Assembly (NCBI RefSeq): GCF_027214025.1
Contig: NZ_JAPWHB010000002.1
Location: forward strand, 558,001-622,000
Direction: 5' to 3'
DNA from: Parahoeflea alexandrii
GTDB taxonomy: Bacteria > Pseudomonadota > Alphaproteobacteria > Rhizobiales > Rhizobiaceae
DNA length: 64,000 nt
The notes below the pieces were generated by a model. The model was not told the DNA's origin and searched no databases. It saw only the letters and a list, made by a program, of their open reading frames with translations. A program made the translations under genes and the position numbers. Within the stretch, counting starts at the first letter, position 1; every line of letters starts with the position of its first letter. Shown piece after piece: positions 55,157 through 63,902 of the stretch.

Positions 55157-55780
55157 CTACCGCTCCATCGCTCCCTTGCCTGCGATGATCTTGTCTCGAT
55201 ATTTGGCGATGCGGTTAATGCGGGTCTGGGAGGTCTTGGCTGAGCTCAAAGCGATGACGTAGCTCTTCTGGCGGCCAGGCGTGAGAGCGTGGAAGGCTTC
55301 GGCAAGCTCGGGGTCGGCGTCGAGCACCTCGACCAGTTCGTCTGGCAGATCGAACCCGCCCTCCTCTTTCGGCGGTTTGAGGCCTTTTTCGGCATAGGCC
55401 ATCGCCTCTTCCAGATAGGACCGGATGATGGATTCCATCGCTGCCACCTGTTCATTGCCGGTGAACCGGATCATGTCGGGATGCCTTGTGTTTGGACCCT
55501 GCCGCTCAAGCACGCCGTCGGGATCCTTCATCAGGCCCGCATTGAAGAAGCTCAGCCGGAAATCGCCGCGCAGGGCGCCGATGATGGCGATGTTGCGCCC
55601 CGCGTGCATGTAGCACGGATGCGCCCACTTGACGGTTTCCTCGAGCCCCACGTCGCGGCAGATGCGGCGCAGCGTCTCAAGCCCTTCGGTCCATTGCTTC
55701 ACCGAACAGTCGGGCGTGTCGAACCGGGCGCACCGCCCGCAGCCCCGTGTGAAAAAATCCTCGATGTCGGTGATCATCAT
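55157..55780 (-). CDS. YdeI/OmpD-associated family protein (DUF1801 plus YdeI domain)
   Basis: 207 residues. The N-terminal part (LRRICRDVGLEETVKWAHPCYMHAGRNIAIIGAL) is DUF1801-like; the C-terminal part (DLPDELVEVLDADPELAEAFHALTPGRQKSYV, then SSAKTSQTRINRI) is the YdeI domain. Function unknown; some relatives affect stress or peptide resistance. ATG at 55780. Confidence 0.88.
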   Translation of the reverse strand: MMITDIEDFFTRGCGRCARFDTPDCSVKQWTEGLETLRRICRDVGLEETVKWAHPCYMHAGRNIAIIGALRGDFRLSFFNAGLMKDPDGVLERQGPNTRHPDMIRFTGNEQVAAMESIIRSYLEEAMAYAEKGLKPPKEEGGFDLPDELVEVLDADPELAEAFHALTPGRQKSYVIALSSAKTSQTRINRIAKYRDKIIAGKGAMER

Positions 55781-55831
55781 GGCGCGCTCCTCTGCACGGT
55801 CCGGCAGCTCCATTCGCCCGGCAATGCGGGT

Positions 55832-57244
55832 TCAGCCGCCCCATGGCCCGTGGTGTTCGCCTTCAGCATCCAGCCGCTCGAACCCGTGCGCGCCGAAGAA
55901 ATCGCGCTGTGCCTGGATCAGGTTGGCGGTGCCGCGTCCGCGCCGGTAGGTGTCGAAATAACCAAGCGCGCTGGCGAGTGCCGGCACCGGCAGGCCGTTC
56001 AGGGCCGCCTCCGCCACAATCCGCCGAAGCTCCATGTCGGTGTCCTCGATGATTTTCGAGAACGCCGGGGTCAGCGCCAGGTTCGGCACATCCGGGTTTT
56101 CGGTAAAGGCGGTGGCGATTTCATCGAGGAACAGAGACCGGATGATGCAGCCGGCGCGCCAGATCCGGGCGATGGTGGCCATCGGCAGGTTCCAGCCGAA
56201 TTCCTCCGAGGCGGCAGCCATGACGGCAAACCCTTGCGCGTAGGCTGCGACCTTTCCGGCCAGCAACGCCTTTCCGAGATCATCGACCACCTGCTGGTCG
56301 TCGCGCCGGTCCTGCTGACGGGGGAGCCCCAGAAGCTTTTCGGCCTGCGCTCTCTGCGCGCGCATCGCCGACAGCGAGCGTGCCGCCACTGCCGCCTCGA
56401 TTGCGGTCGCCGGCACACCCATCATCTGGCTTTCGATCACCGACCAGCGGCCGGTGCCCTTCTGCCCCGCCGCATCGACGATCATGTCGACGATCGGGCG
56501 TCCGGTTGCCGCGTCCTGGACGCTGAGAACCTCGGCGGTGATGTCGATCAGGTAGGAATCGAGCGGTCCCTTCGACCAGGCAGAGAAGACCGACGCCATC
56601 GTCGGCGCATCCATGGAGAGATGGTCTCGCATGACCCCGTAGACCTCGGCGATCATCTGCATGTCGGCATATTCGATGCCGTTGTGGATGGTCTTGACGA
56701 AATGCCCGGCGCCATTTTCGCCGAGCCATGCCGCACAGGGCTCGCCCTGGTACTTGGCGGAAATCGCGGTGAGCACCGGCTCGACCCGGCGCCAGGCCTC
56801 CTCCTTGCCGCCGACCATGATTGAGGGCCCGCGGCGCGCACCTTCCTCGCCACCCGAAACGCCCATGCCGATGAAGGTCAGGCCCGAGCCCTCGAGTTCG
56901 GTGAAGCGGCGCATGGTATCGCGGAAGTTGGCGTTGCCGGCATCGATGATGATGTCATTGGCTTCAAGCAGCGGCCTCAGCGCCGAGATCTGCTGGTCGA
57001 CCGGCTCTCCCGCCTTGACCATGATGATCACCGGCCGCGGCGGACGGATGGCGGCAACGAACTCCTCAAGCGTGGCGCAAGCAGTTACCCTGTCGGACAG
57101 GTCACCGGCTGCGGCCGCGAATTCCTCCGTGCGCGACGCCGTCCGGTTGTAGACGGCGACATGATAGCCGTTGTCGGCGATGTTCAGCGCCAGGTTGGCG
57201 CCCATCACGCCCAGTCCGATCACCCCTATTTCAGCTTCGGCCAT
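55832..57244 (-). CDS. gnd: 6-phosphogluconate dehydrogenase, decarboxylating
   Basis: 470 residues, the standard long form. IGVIGLGVMGANLALNIADNGY binds NADP; GVSGGEEGARRGPSIMVGG and GHFVKTIHNGIEYADMQ hold the substrate and catalytic Lys region; RRGRGTANLIQAQRDFFGAHGFE is the C-terminal signature. It converts 6-phosphogluconate to ribulose-5-phosphate. GGGAGAGTTGT precedes the ATG at 57244. Confidence 0.95.
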   Translation of the reverse strand: MAEAEIGVIGLGVMGANLALNIADNGYHVAVYNRTASRTEEFAAAAGDLSDRVTACATLEEFVAAIRPPRPVIIMVKAGEPVDQQISALRPLLEANDIIIDAGNANFRDTMRRFTELEGSGLTFIGMGVSGGEEGARRGPSIMVGGKEEAWRRVEPVLTAISAKYQGEPCAAWLGENGAGHFVKTIHNGIEYADMQMIAEVYGVMRDHLSMDAPTMASVFSAWSKGPLDSYLIDITAEVLSVQDAATGRPIVDMIVDAAGQKGTGRWSVIESQMMGVPATAIEAAVAARSLSAMRAQRAQAEKLLGLPRQQDRRDDQQVVDDLGKALLAGKVAAYAQGFAVMAAASEEFGWNLPMATIARIWRAGCIIRSLFLDEIATAFTENPDVPNLALTPAFSKIIEDTDMELRRIVAEAALNGLPVPALASALGYFDTYRRGRGTANLIQAQRDFFGAHGFERLDAEGEHHGPWGG

Positions 57245-57492
57245 ACAACTCTCCCATTCCCATCGCCAGTCCGCTTTAAATCTGAAATGATTCAAAGAGA
57301 TGACTGCGCGCCACCCCGCAAACTCCACAGCATGTGCTCCACGCGCGTTGCGATGCTTCAGGCGCGGAACGACCGGATCAAACTGTGGCCCATGCCGCCC
57401 GTGACGGCAAGCGCAGGGGATGATTATCCCATTCAATTGTCATGGATTGGTAGAGGTACGTCCTGTCCGCGCGGGCGGGTTTCGCGAAAGGC

Positions 57493-57651
57493 TCAGTCCG
57501 GTTTCGGCTTGTCGTCACCATCGTCAAGCACCCGCCAGGCTGCGCCGTCGAGGTCCTCGTACTGGCCGCTTTTCATCGACCACAGGAAGGCGCCAAGCCC
57601 CAGTGCCCCGAGAAAAAGCGCTATCGGAATAAGGAAGATCAGATTGTTCAT
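57493..57651 (-). CDS. ccoS: cbb3-type cytochrome oxidase assembly protein CcoS
   Basis: 52 residues: one N-terminal TM helix (LIFLIPIALFLGALGLGAFLW) followed by SMKSGQYEDLDGAAWRVLDD, the CcoS/FixS pattern. It is needed to load cofactors into cbb3 oxidase. Its ATG overlaps the ccoI stop (ATGA). Last gene of ccoGHIS. Confidence 0.93.
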   Translation of the reverse strand: MNNLIFLIPIALFLGALGLGAFLWSMKSGQYEDLDGAAWRVLDDGDDKPKPD

Positions 57652-59984
57652 GCTTGCGCCCCGAGGCCGGGACGGACAGCGGCTGGTGCGGCCTGTTCCG
57701 GCGCGGCCTTCGCGAACTGCTCGACCCGCGTCTTGCGCCTGAGCCTCAGGGAATTGAGAACGACGATGACCGACGACGACGACATCGCCAACGCGGCGAT
57801 CAGCGGTGTGGCGTAGCCCATCACCGCAATAGGTACGGCGATCACATTGTAGGCGACAGCCAGCGCGAAATTCTGCCGGATCAGGCTGCCAGCCTTGCGC
57901 GAAACAGCGATCGCCAGCGGCACGGCCTCGAGTGAATCATGCAGGAACACGAAATCCGCTGCCATGCGGCCGACATCGGCGGCACTTGCCGGCGCCATCG
58001 ACACATGCGCCGCCGACAGTGCTGGCGCGTCATTCAGCCCGTCGCCCACCATCAGTGGCTTGCGGCCCTCCGCCGCCAGCGCCTTGATGCGGTCGACCTT
58101 GCCGCGCGGCCGCACACCGGCGACATAGGCGCTCACGCCAAGTTCGCCGGCCAGCGCCTTGACCGGCCCCTCGCGATCGCCCGACAGGATTTCGGCGTCG
58201 ATGCCGAGCGCCGACAGACCCGCCACCGCCTGGGCCGCGCCGCGCCGCATCTGATCGGAGAAAAGGAAGATATCGAGAAACCTACCGTTCTTCGACAGGA
58301 TCACCTGGCTCGCGTCGGCGGCGCGTGCGATCCCCTCGTCGCGCTCATCGAGCGCGAAGACGGCGCGGCCGAGCCGGTAGACATCGCCCTCGGGGGAAGT
58401 CGCCTCGACCCCTTCGCCGGGCGTTTCGGTGATGTCGAACTCCGTCAATCCATCGTCGCCCGAATCGAAATCGGCCAGCGCCTGGCTTAACGGATGGCGC
58501 GAGGCCCGCGCGATCCGCGCCGCGATGGCAAGGTGATCGGGCGCCACAGCGGCGGAATTGATCAGCCTCGGCTTGCCCCGCGTCAGCGTGCCGGTCTTGT
58601 CGAAAACCACATGGTCAGCCTGCGCCAGCCGCTCCATGGCCGAACCGTCCTTGACCATGATGCCGTTCTCAAACAGCCGTCCCGCCGCAATCACCTGAAC
58701 CACCGGCACCGCGAGCCCCAGCGCGCAGGGACAGGTGATGATCAGCACGGCCACCGCAGTCAGCATCGCGGTGCGCCAGTCGCCCGACACCATCATCCAG
58801 CCGATGAAGGTGCCGAGCGCCAGAAGATGCACCGCCGGCGCATAGATGGCCGATGCCCGGTCGGCGATGCGCCGGTAGCCGGCGCGGCCGCTTTCCGCAG
58901 CCTCCATCATCGACACCATTTCCGCCAGGAACGAGTTTTGCGCGCTTCGCGTCGCTTCCAGCACCAGCGCGCCGGTCAGATTGAGCGTGCCCGCCGGTGT
59001 CAGCGATCCGGCCTCGACCAGTTGCGGCGCGCTCTCGCCGTTGACAACAGCGAAATCCATGTCGGAACGGCCGGAGACGACCCGCCCGTCGACCGGAATC
59101 CGGTCGCCCGGCGCGATCGCCAGCCGCATGCCGGGTTCGATCTCGTCCAGCGCCAGGTACTCGCGGCTGCCGTCGTCGCGGATCACCATGGCCCCGCGCG
59201 GCGACAGCCGCACCAGGTTGCGCACCGCCGAACGGGCCTTCTCGCGCATCATGTGGTCGAGCGTGCGCCCGGCCAGCAGGAAGAACAGCAGCGTCACCGA
59301 GGCGTCGAAATAGGCGTGTTCGCCGTGGGTAATGGTCTCGTGCAGCGAAATCCCGTAGGCGAGGATCACCCCCAGCGAGATCGGCACGTCCATGTTGGCG
59401 CGGCCGTGCCTGAGCGCACCCCAGGCCGAGACAAAGAAGATGCGGCCGGAATAGATTAGCGCAGGCGCCGCGATCAACGCCGAGATCCAGTGAAACAGGT
59501 CGCGTGTCGCCGCTTCTGCGCCGGACCAGACCGAGACCGACAGGAGCATGACGTTCATCGAGGCAAATCCGGCGACAGCCAGCGCCTTGAGCAGCTCGCG
59601 CAGTGCTGGATCGGCGCTCTCGTCGGCGCCGCCGGGCAGATGCGCCGGATAGCCCAATGACTTGAGTTTTTCTCCGAGAGCAGTCAGCACGGTTTCCGGA
59701 TGCCCGCCGCCATCGGCGCCATTGTCCTTGCCGTCAAACACCACCGACACACGGCGGGTGGAAAGATTGACGCGCGCATGATCGACGCCAGCGGTCTTGG
59801 GGAGTTCCTTCTCCAGAAGCGCGATGCAGGCACCACAATGCACGCCCGGCACGATTAGGTCGACCTGGCGCAATCCATCGCCGAGCGGACGGCTCGACAG
59901 CCACATTTCCTCGGCTGACGGACCTTCCGATTTCAGCGCTTCAAGTTCGGCAGCGCTTTCCGTACCTGCCGCGCAGCAACTCAA
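57648..59984 (-). CDS. ccoI: copper-transporting P-type ATPase of cbb3 oxidase assembly
   Basis: A 778-residue P1B ATPase. An N-terminal SCC start, heavy-metal domain VPGVHCGACIALL, eight TM helices, NMDVPISLGV, the CPC ion-binding motif ITCPCALGLAVP, phosphorylation site VVFDKTGTLTRG and VGDGLNDAPAL. FixI-type pumps supply copper to the cbb3 oxidase. I start at the TTG at 59984, which overlaps the ccoH stop and has GGGAG upstream; an internal ATG would delete the SCC start. Confidence 0.95.
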   Translation of the reverse strand: MSCCAAGTESAAELEALKSEGPSAEEMWLSSRPLGDGLRQVDLIVPGVHCGACIALLEKELPKTAGVDHARVNLSTRRVSVVFDGKDNGADGGGHPETVLTALGEKLKSLGYPAHLPGGADESADPALRELLKALAVAGFASMNVMLLSVSVWSGAEAATRDLFHWISALIAAPALIYSGRIFFVSAWGALRHGRANMDVPISLGVILAYGISLHETITHGEHAYFDASVTLLFFLLAGRTLDHMMREKARSAVRNLVRLSPRGAMVIRDDGSREYLALDEIEPGMRLAIAPGDRIPVDGRVVSGRSDMDFAVVNGESAPQLVEAGSLTPAGTLNLTGALVLEATRSAQNSFLAEMVSMMEAAESGRAGYRRIADRASAIYAPAVHLLALGTFIGWMMVSGDWRTAMLTAVAVLIITCPCALGLAVPVVQVIAAGRLFENGIMVKDGSAMERLAQADHVVFDKTGTLTRGKPRLINSAAVAPDHLAIAARIARASRHPLSQALADFDSGDDGLTEFDITETPGEGVEATSPEGDVYRLGRAVFALDERDEGIARAADASQVILSKNGRFLDIFLFSDQMRRGAAQAVAGLSALGIDAEILSGDREGPVKALAGELGVSAYVAGVRPRGKVDRIKALAAEGRKPLMVGDGLNDAPALSAAHVSMAPASAADVGRMAADFVFLHDSLEAVPLAIAVSRKAGSLIRQNFALAVAYNVIAVPIAVMGYATPLIAALAMSSSSVIVVLNSLRLRRKTRVEQFAKAAPEQAAPAAVRPGLGAQA

Positions 59985-60490
59985 TTTCCGATGCTCCCGT
60001 CCGCCCTGACGTGAAACCGCCGGCCCTTCTTGTAAAGCGTCTGCCCGTCCCGCGTTGCGGTCACCGTGGCGATCCACTCGCCTTCCGCAAGTTCGCCGGC
60101 GCCGCGATAGATGCCATCGGCATCGCGCGTCAGCACCATGTGACGGTCGCTGTGCTCGCCCACCGGCCGCCGCAACTCGGCGATCATTGTGTCCGCAATG
60201 GCGAGGTTACCCGCGGCATCGATGAAATCGATCTCCAGCCCATCGACATTCGGAATCAGCTTCATCCGGTAGCCGAGCGCGTCGATGGCGCGGGCTTCGG
60301 CCGCCTTGGCGTTGAACTCCTGGCTGGCCACGTAGGTATTGGGCACAACCAGCCCGCTCCAGGTGGTGATCGCGAACCGGGCCATCACCAAGTTGACGGT
60401 GATGATGACGCCGAAGAATGCCACCATGGTCGCCAGCATGTGCTTGCCGGTAAATTCGGTTGGCTGGAATATCGAGCGCAACATCTGCAT
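59981..60490 (-). CDS. ccoH: FixH/CcoH cbb3 oxidase assembly protein
   Basis: 169 residues with one TM helix near the N-terminus (LATMVAFFGVIITVNLVMARFA) followed by TTWSGLVVPNTYVASQEFN and a periplasmic beta-rich domain, the FixH pattern. It helps assemble the cbb3 oxidase. The ATG at 60490 overlaps the ccoG stop (TGATG). Confidence 0.94.
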   Translation of the reverse strand: MQMLRSIFQPTEFTGKHMLATMVAFFGVIITVNLVMARFAITTWSGLVVPNTYVASQEFNAKAAEARAIDALGYRMKLIPNVDGLEIDFIDAAGNLAIADTMIAELRRPVGEHSDRHMVLTRDADGIYRGAGELAEGEWIATVTATRDGQTLYKKGRRFHVRADGSIGN

Positions 60491-62073
60491 CACTTCGTCT
60501 CCGGACCGTGGAAGTTGGCGGTATAGGCGTCACGTTCGAAGCTCGACTTGTCTTCGGCGATGAAACGGAACGTCGCGGTCTCCGAGCTCACGAATTCCTT
60601 CGGCTGCAGCACGTTGACCCTGAGTTCCCGCAGCCGGTCGGGTTCGACCGGGATCGCGAACGAGACACCTGCCGGCTGCTCGATGCCCGGTATCTTCATG
60701 GTCGCGCCAGGCAGGCCCTCGATCGACAGGAAGATGACGCGCGGTTCCGGGATCATGTTGAGGATCTTGACCGAATAGCCGTTGCGGATGTCGCCGTTGG
60801 ATTCCAGCACGAATTGCGGATTGCGGTCATGCAGCACATTGACCTCGAGCCGGTCGCGCGACAGCAGCGCCACCAGAAGGCCGATGCCGACCAATGACCA
60901 CACACCCATATACAACAGCGAGCGCGCCCTGAACACGATGCGCCAATTGAAATGCTTGACCGCATCGATGAACCCGCCATCGGCGGTGCGCACCCGGCTC
61001 GGATTGAGCGCGCCGGTTTCCGGGTCGCGCGCCAGCGTCATGTTGTCGGCATAGTCGGACAGCGTGGCGTAGGAAATCAGCCCGCGCGGCCGGTCGAGCT
61101 TGTCCATGATCGCGTCGCATGCATCGATACACAGCGCGCAGGTGATGCATTCGAGCTGCTGGCCGTCGCGGATGTCGATGCCCATCGGGCACACCGCGAC
61201 ACAGGCATTGCAATCGACGCAATCCCCCTGGATCAGCCCCTGTGCCGCCGCCTTCTTGGCGTGACGGCCACGCGGCTCGCCGCGCCAGTCATTGTAGGTG
61301 ACGACCAGCGAATTCTCGTCGAGCATCGCCGCCTGGATGCGCGGCCAAGGGCACATGTAGATGCAGACCTGCTCGCGCATCAGCCCGCCGAACGTGTAGG
61401 TGGTGGCCGTCAGGATCGCCACGGTGATATAGGCCACCGGCGCGGCATTGCCGGTGAGGAAATTCATCAGAAGCGTCGGCGCATCGGCAAAATAGAAGAT
61501 CCAAGCGCCGCCGGTGGCCACGCCGATGAAGATCCAGATCGCGTGCTTAGCCACGCGTTTGCCGAGCTTGGAAGCGCTCCAAGGCGCGTTTTCGAGCTTC
61601 ATGCGCTGGTTGCGGTCGCCCTCGATCGCCCGTTCGACCACCAAGAACAGATCCACCCAGACGGTCTGCGGACAGGTGTAGCCGCACCAGGCGCGGCCGA
61701 CAGCGGACGTGATCAGGAACAGCCCGAAGCCAGCCATCACCAGAAGACCGGCGACGAAGAAGAACTCCTGCGGCCAGATCTCGATGAAGAAGAAGTAGAA
61801 CCGCCGGTTGGCGAGGTCGAGCAGCACCGCCTGGTCGGGGGCGTACGGACCGCGATCCCATCTCAGCCAGGGCGTGACATAGTAGATGCCCAGCGTCACC
61901 AGCATGATCAGCCACTTGAAGCGGCGGTAGGTTCCCTCCGCCCGCTTCGGAAAGATCTTCTTGCGGGCTTCATAAAGCGGCTTGCGTTTCCAGGCGGCAT
62001 TGACCGCTTCGGCCTCAAGCCGTTCGATTTCATCGAGGTCTGCGGAAGGGTCTGCGGGCGTCTGCGTGTTCAT
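60490..62073 (-). CDS. ccoG: FixG/CcoG cupric reductase, cbb3 oxidase assembly
   Basis: A 527-residue membrane ferredoxin-like protein with about six TM helices, GRAWCGYTCPQTVWVDLF, IYMCPWPRIQAAM and two 4Fe-4S motifs (CVDCNACVAVCPMGIDI, CITCALCIDACDAIM), then a C-terminal Ig-like domain. CcoG reduces Cu(II) for delivery to cbb3 oxidase. The start is uncertain between ATGs at 62073 and 62085. First gene of ccoGHIS, 54 bp below an FNR/FixK box. Confidence 0.95.
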   Translation of the reverse strand: MNTQTPADPSADLDEIERLEAEAVNAAWKRKPLYEARKKIFPKRAEGTYRRFKWLIMLVTLGIYYVTPWLRWDRGPYAPDQAVLLDLANRRFYFFFIEIWPQEFFFVAGLLVMAGFGLFLITSAVGRAWCGYTCPQTVWVDLFLVVERAIEGDRNQRMKLENAPWSASKLGKRVAKHAIWIFIGVATGGAWIFYFADAPTLLMNFLTGNAAPVAYITVAILTATTYTFGGLMREQVCIYMCPWPRIQAAMLDENSLVVTYNDWRGEPRGRHAKKAAAQGLIQGDCVDCNACVAVCPMGIDIRDGQQLECITCALCIDACDAIMDKLDRPRGLISYATLSDYADNMTLARDPETGALNPSRVRTADGGFIDAVKHFNWRIVFRARSLLYMGVWSLVGIGLLVALLSRDRLEVNVLHDRNPQFVLESNGDIRNGYSVKILNMIPEPRVIFLSIEGLPGATMKIPGIEQPAGVSFAIPVEPDRLRELRVNVLQPKEFVSSETATFRFIAEDKSSFERDAYTANFHGPETK

Positions 62074-62126
62074 ATCGGGCACCATTGGTTTGGAGCGCAC
62101 CATGCATCCGCGACTTCACACATGCC

Positions 62127-62140
62127 TTGATCAAGATCAA
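62127..62140 (-). promoter_or_regulatory. FNR/FixK-type anaerobox upstream of ccoGHIS
   Basis: TTGATCAAGATCAA is a perfect TTGAT-N4-ATCAA palindrome, the consensus of FNR, FnrN and FixK regulators. It lies 42-54 bp upstream of the ccoG start, a usual activator position, so ccoGHIS should be induced by low oxygen. Confidence 0.88.
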
Positions 62141-62700
62141 TCCGTCACAGCCAGCGCCCGCCCGTGCCCGCGGCGTCCGGGCGCCGTCGGGCGCCCCGGC
62201 GACGAGGCGGCGCCCTCGTCCCGGAAGTCCCTGCCGATCATCCCGATCGCCACATCGGTGCCGAAATCCGGCGACCAGGCCGCCGCGACGATCTGCCCCG
62301 CGATCTCTTCTCCGGCGCTGGCAATCCAAGGCTCCGTGCGGGACGGCACCGTCTTTCCGTCGATCTTCAGAGAGCAGATCTGCTTGAGCGGACCTTGCTT
62401 CGCGACCCGCAGCAGCGCATCGCGGCCGACCCAGCCGATGGCCGGGCGTGTGTCGCAAAACCGCCCCAGGCACGCATTCATGCGGCGTATTGGCGCGGCT
62501 CATGTCTTTGCCGCAGGACGGCATCCCGGTTTCGATCCGTTCGATCAGGTTCGGGCACCCGGCCCGCACGTCGAGATCCCTGCCCGCCTCGAACAATGGC
62601 GGCATTGGAAGTTTCCCCGGCAAGCGGCACGCAGTCATGCTCTGCACCGTGAGACCAGTCGCGGCATTCCAGGTGACGCGGACCAAACCGCGCCATTTGA
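62137..62700 (-). pseudogene. decayed DmdA/GcvT-like aminomethyltransferase fragment
   Basis: The minus strand reads FEAGRDLDVRAGCPNLIERIETG and KDMSRANTPHEC in one frame (62450-62620), then after a frameshift near 62475, GRFCDTRPAIGWVGRDALLRVA, DGKTVPSRTEPWI and VAAAWSPDFGTDVAIGMI down to a stop at 62137. These are the C-terminal blocks of DmdA-like folate-dependent demethylases and GcvT. The N-terminal two thirds are absent. Upstream of 62620 homology fades. Confidence 0.75.
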
Positions 62701-62717
62701 GAACACTGTTCCGGCGC

Positions 62718-63875
62718 TCAGGCCACCAGTCCGGTGCGTTCGGCAAACCACCACACCGCCACGCAGGCGATCGCCAGCGACATCGGCATGGTGACCCGCG
62801 CCCGGTACCAGCTCTTCTCGGAGAACCATGCCCCGAACAAAGCATAGCAGGCAGCCACGACAGCCAGCTGGCCCACTTCCACGCCGACATTGAAGCCAAT
62901 CAGGCCGCTGACAAAATGCGTCGGCGACAGCCCGAACTCCGTCAGCACGCCGGCAAAGCCGAGACCGTGCAGCAGCCCGAAGCCGAACACCACGAAGGGC
63001 CGCCAGGGGCTCAGGCGGTTGGTCGCCAGGTTTTCCACCGCGATAAAGACGATGGAGGCAGCAATCAGCGGCTCGACGATGCTGGAAGGCGCGGAAATCA
63101 CGCCGAGCATGGCCAGCGCCAGCGTCACCGAATGGGCGATGGTAAAGGAGGTGATCTGGATCAGCAGCGGCTTGAGCCGCGGCGACAGCAGGAACAGCCC
63201 GACGACGAACAGGATGTGATCGAGTCCCTTGGGAACGATGTGGGTGAAGCCGATGCCGATGTAATCCCAGAACACTTGTCCCGCGCTCACGGTAAGCCCG
63301 CCTTCCACCGGTATCGGCTCGCTGGGGCTGCCGTCGCCGAGATAGGCGGAATAGCCGTACCCGCCCTCAGCATCCGGCACCCGGATGACGCTCGGACCGA
63401 AGGCGGGATCAAACGAGTAGACCACGTTCTCTGCTCCGGCCGGCAACGGGCCCGAGAGCTGCAACCGGCTCAGCCGGGCGAAATCCGTGTCTCCCACCGG
63501 ATCAAGCTCGATCCCAACGACATCCAGCGGAACATCGGCCCCATCAGCGGTCAGCCTGACGCCCTGCAGAAACCTCGGCCTGAACCGCTCGAACTCCGCC
63601 GCCAGCCCGGTCTCATCGAGACGCCGCAGGTCGTCGTAGCGTGCAGCATTGGGGCTGTCGTCGGTGTCGCCATGCTCCGCGCCGATCTCCGCCAGCGCCG
63701 CCTCGAGGATCAGCGACATGTCGAGCCGCACCGTGCCGTCGCCGGCAAACACCAGATCAGCGATAGCCGGCCGGATTTCATGGGCGCGCAAGCCGGAAGG
63801 CCCCGCCAAGACCAGCAGAACCGCAACCACCAGGCCCGCAAGCACTTGATTTATCATTCGGGAGCACATCTTCAT
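62718..63875 (-). CDS. HupE/UreJ family membrane protein
   Basis: About 385 residues. A signal peptide (hydrophobic VLAGLVVAVLLVLAG, cleavage before HEIRP) leads to a periplasmic domain of ~180 residues, then about six TM helices with GFTHIVPKGLDHILFVVGLFLLS, SFTIAHSVTLALAMLGV and FGFGLLHGLGFAGVL, whose His residues are typical of HupE/UreJ proteins, thought to pass nickel or cobalt. The substrate is unproven. The start is uncertain: ATGs at 63875, 63869 and 63857 are all possible and none has a clear ribosome-binding site. Confidence 0.87.
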   Translation of the reverse strand: MKMCSRMINQVLAGLVVAVLLVLAGPSGLRAHEIRPAIADLVFAGDGTVRLDMSLILEAALAEIGAEHGDTDDSPNAARYDDLRRLDETGLAAEFERFRPRFLQGVRLTADGADVPLDVVGIELDPVGDTDFARLSRLQLSGPLPAGAENVVYSFDPAFGPSVIRVPDAEGGYGYSAYLGDGSPSEPIPVEGGLTVSAGQVFWDYIGIGFTHIVPKGLDHILFVVGLFLLSPRLKPLLIQITSFTIAHSVTLALAMLGVISAPSSIVEPLIAASIVFIAVENLATNRLSPWRPFVVFGFGLLHGLGFAGVLTEFGLSPTHFVSGLIGFNVGVEVGQLAVVAACYALFGAWFSEKSWYRARVTMPMSLAIACVAVWWFAERTGLVA

Positions 63876-63902
63876 CTGGAAAGCCACTTTGGAGAAAACA
63901 CG

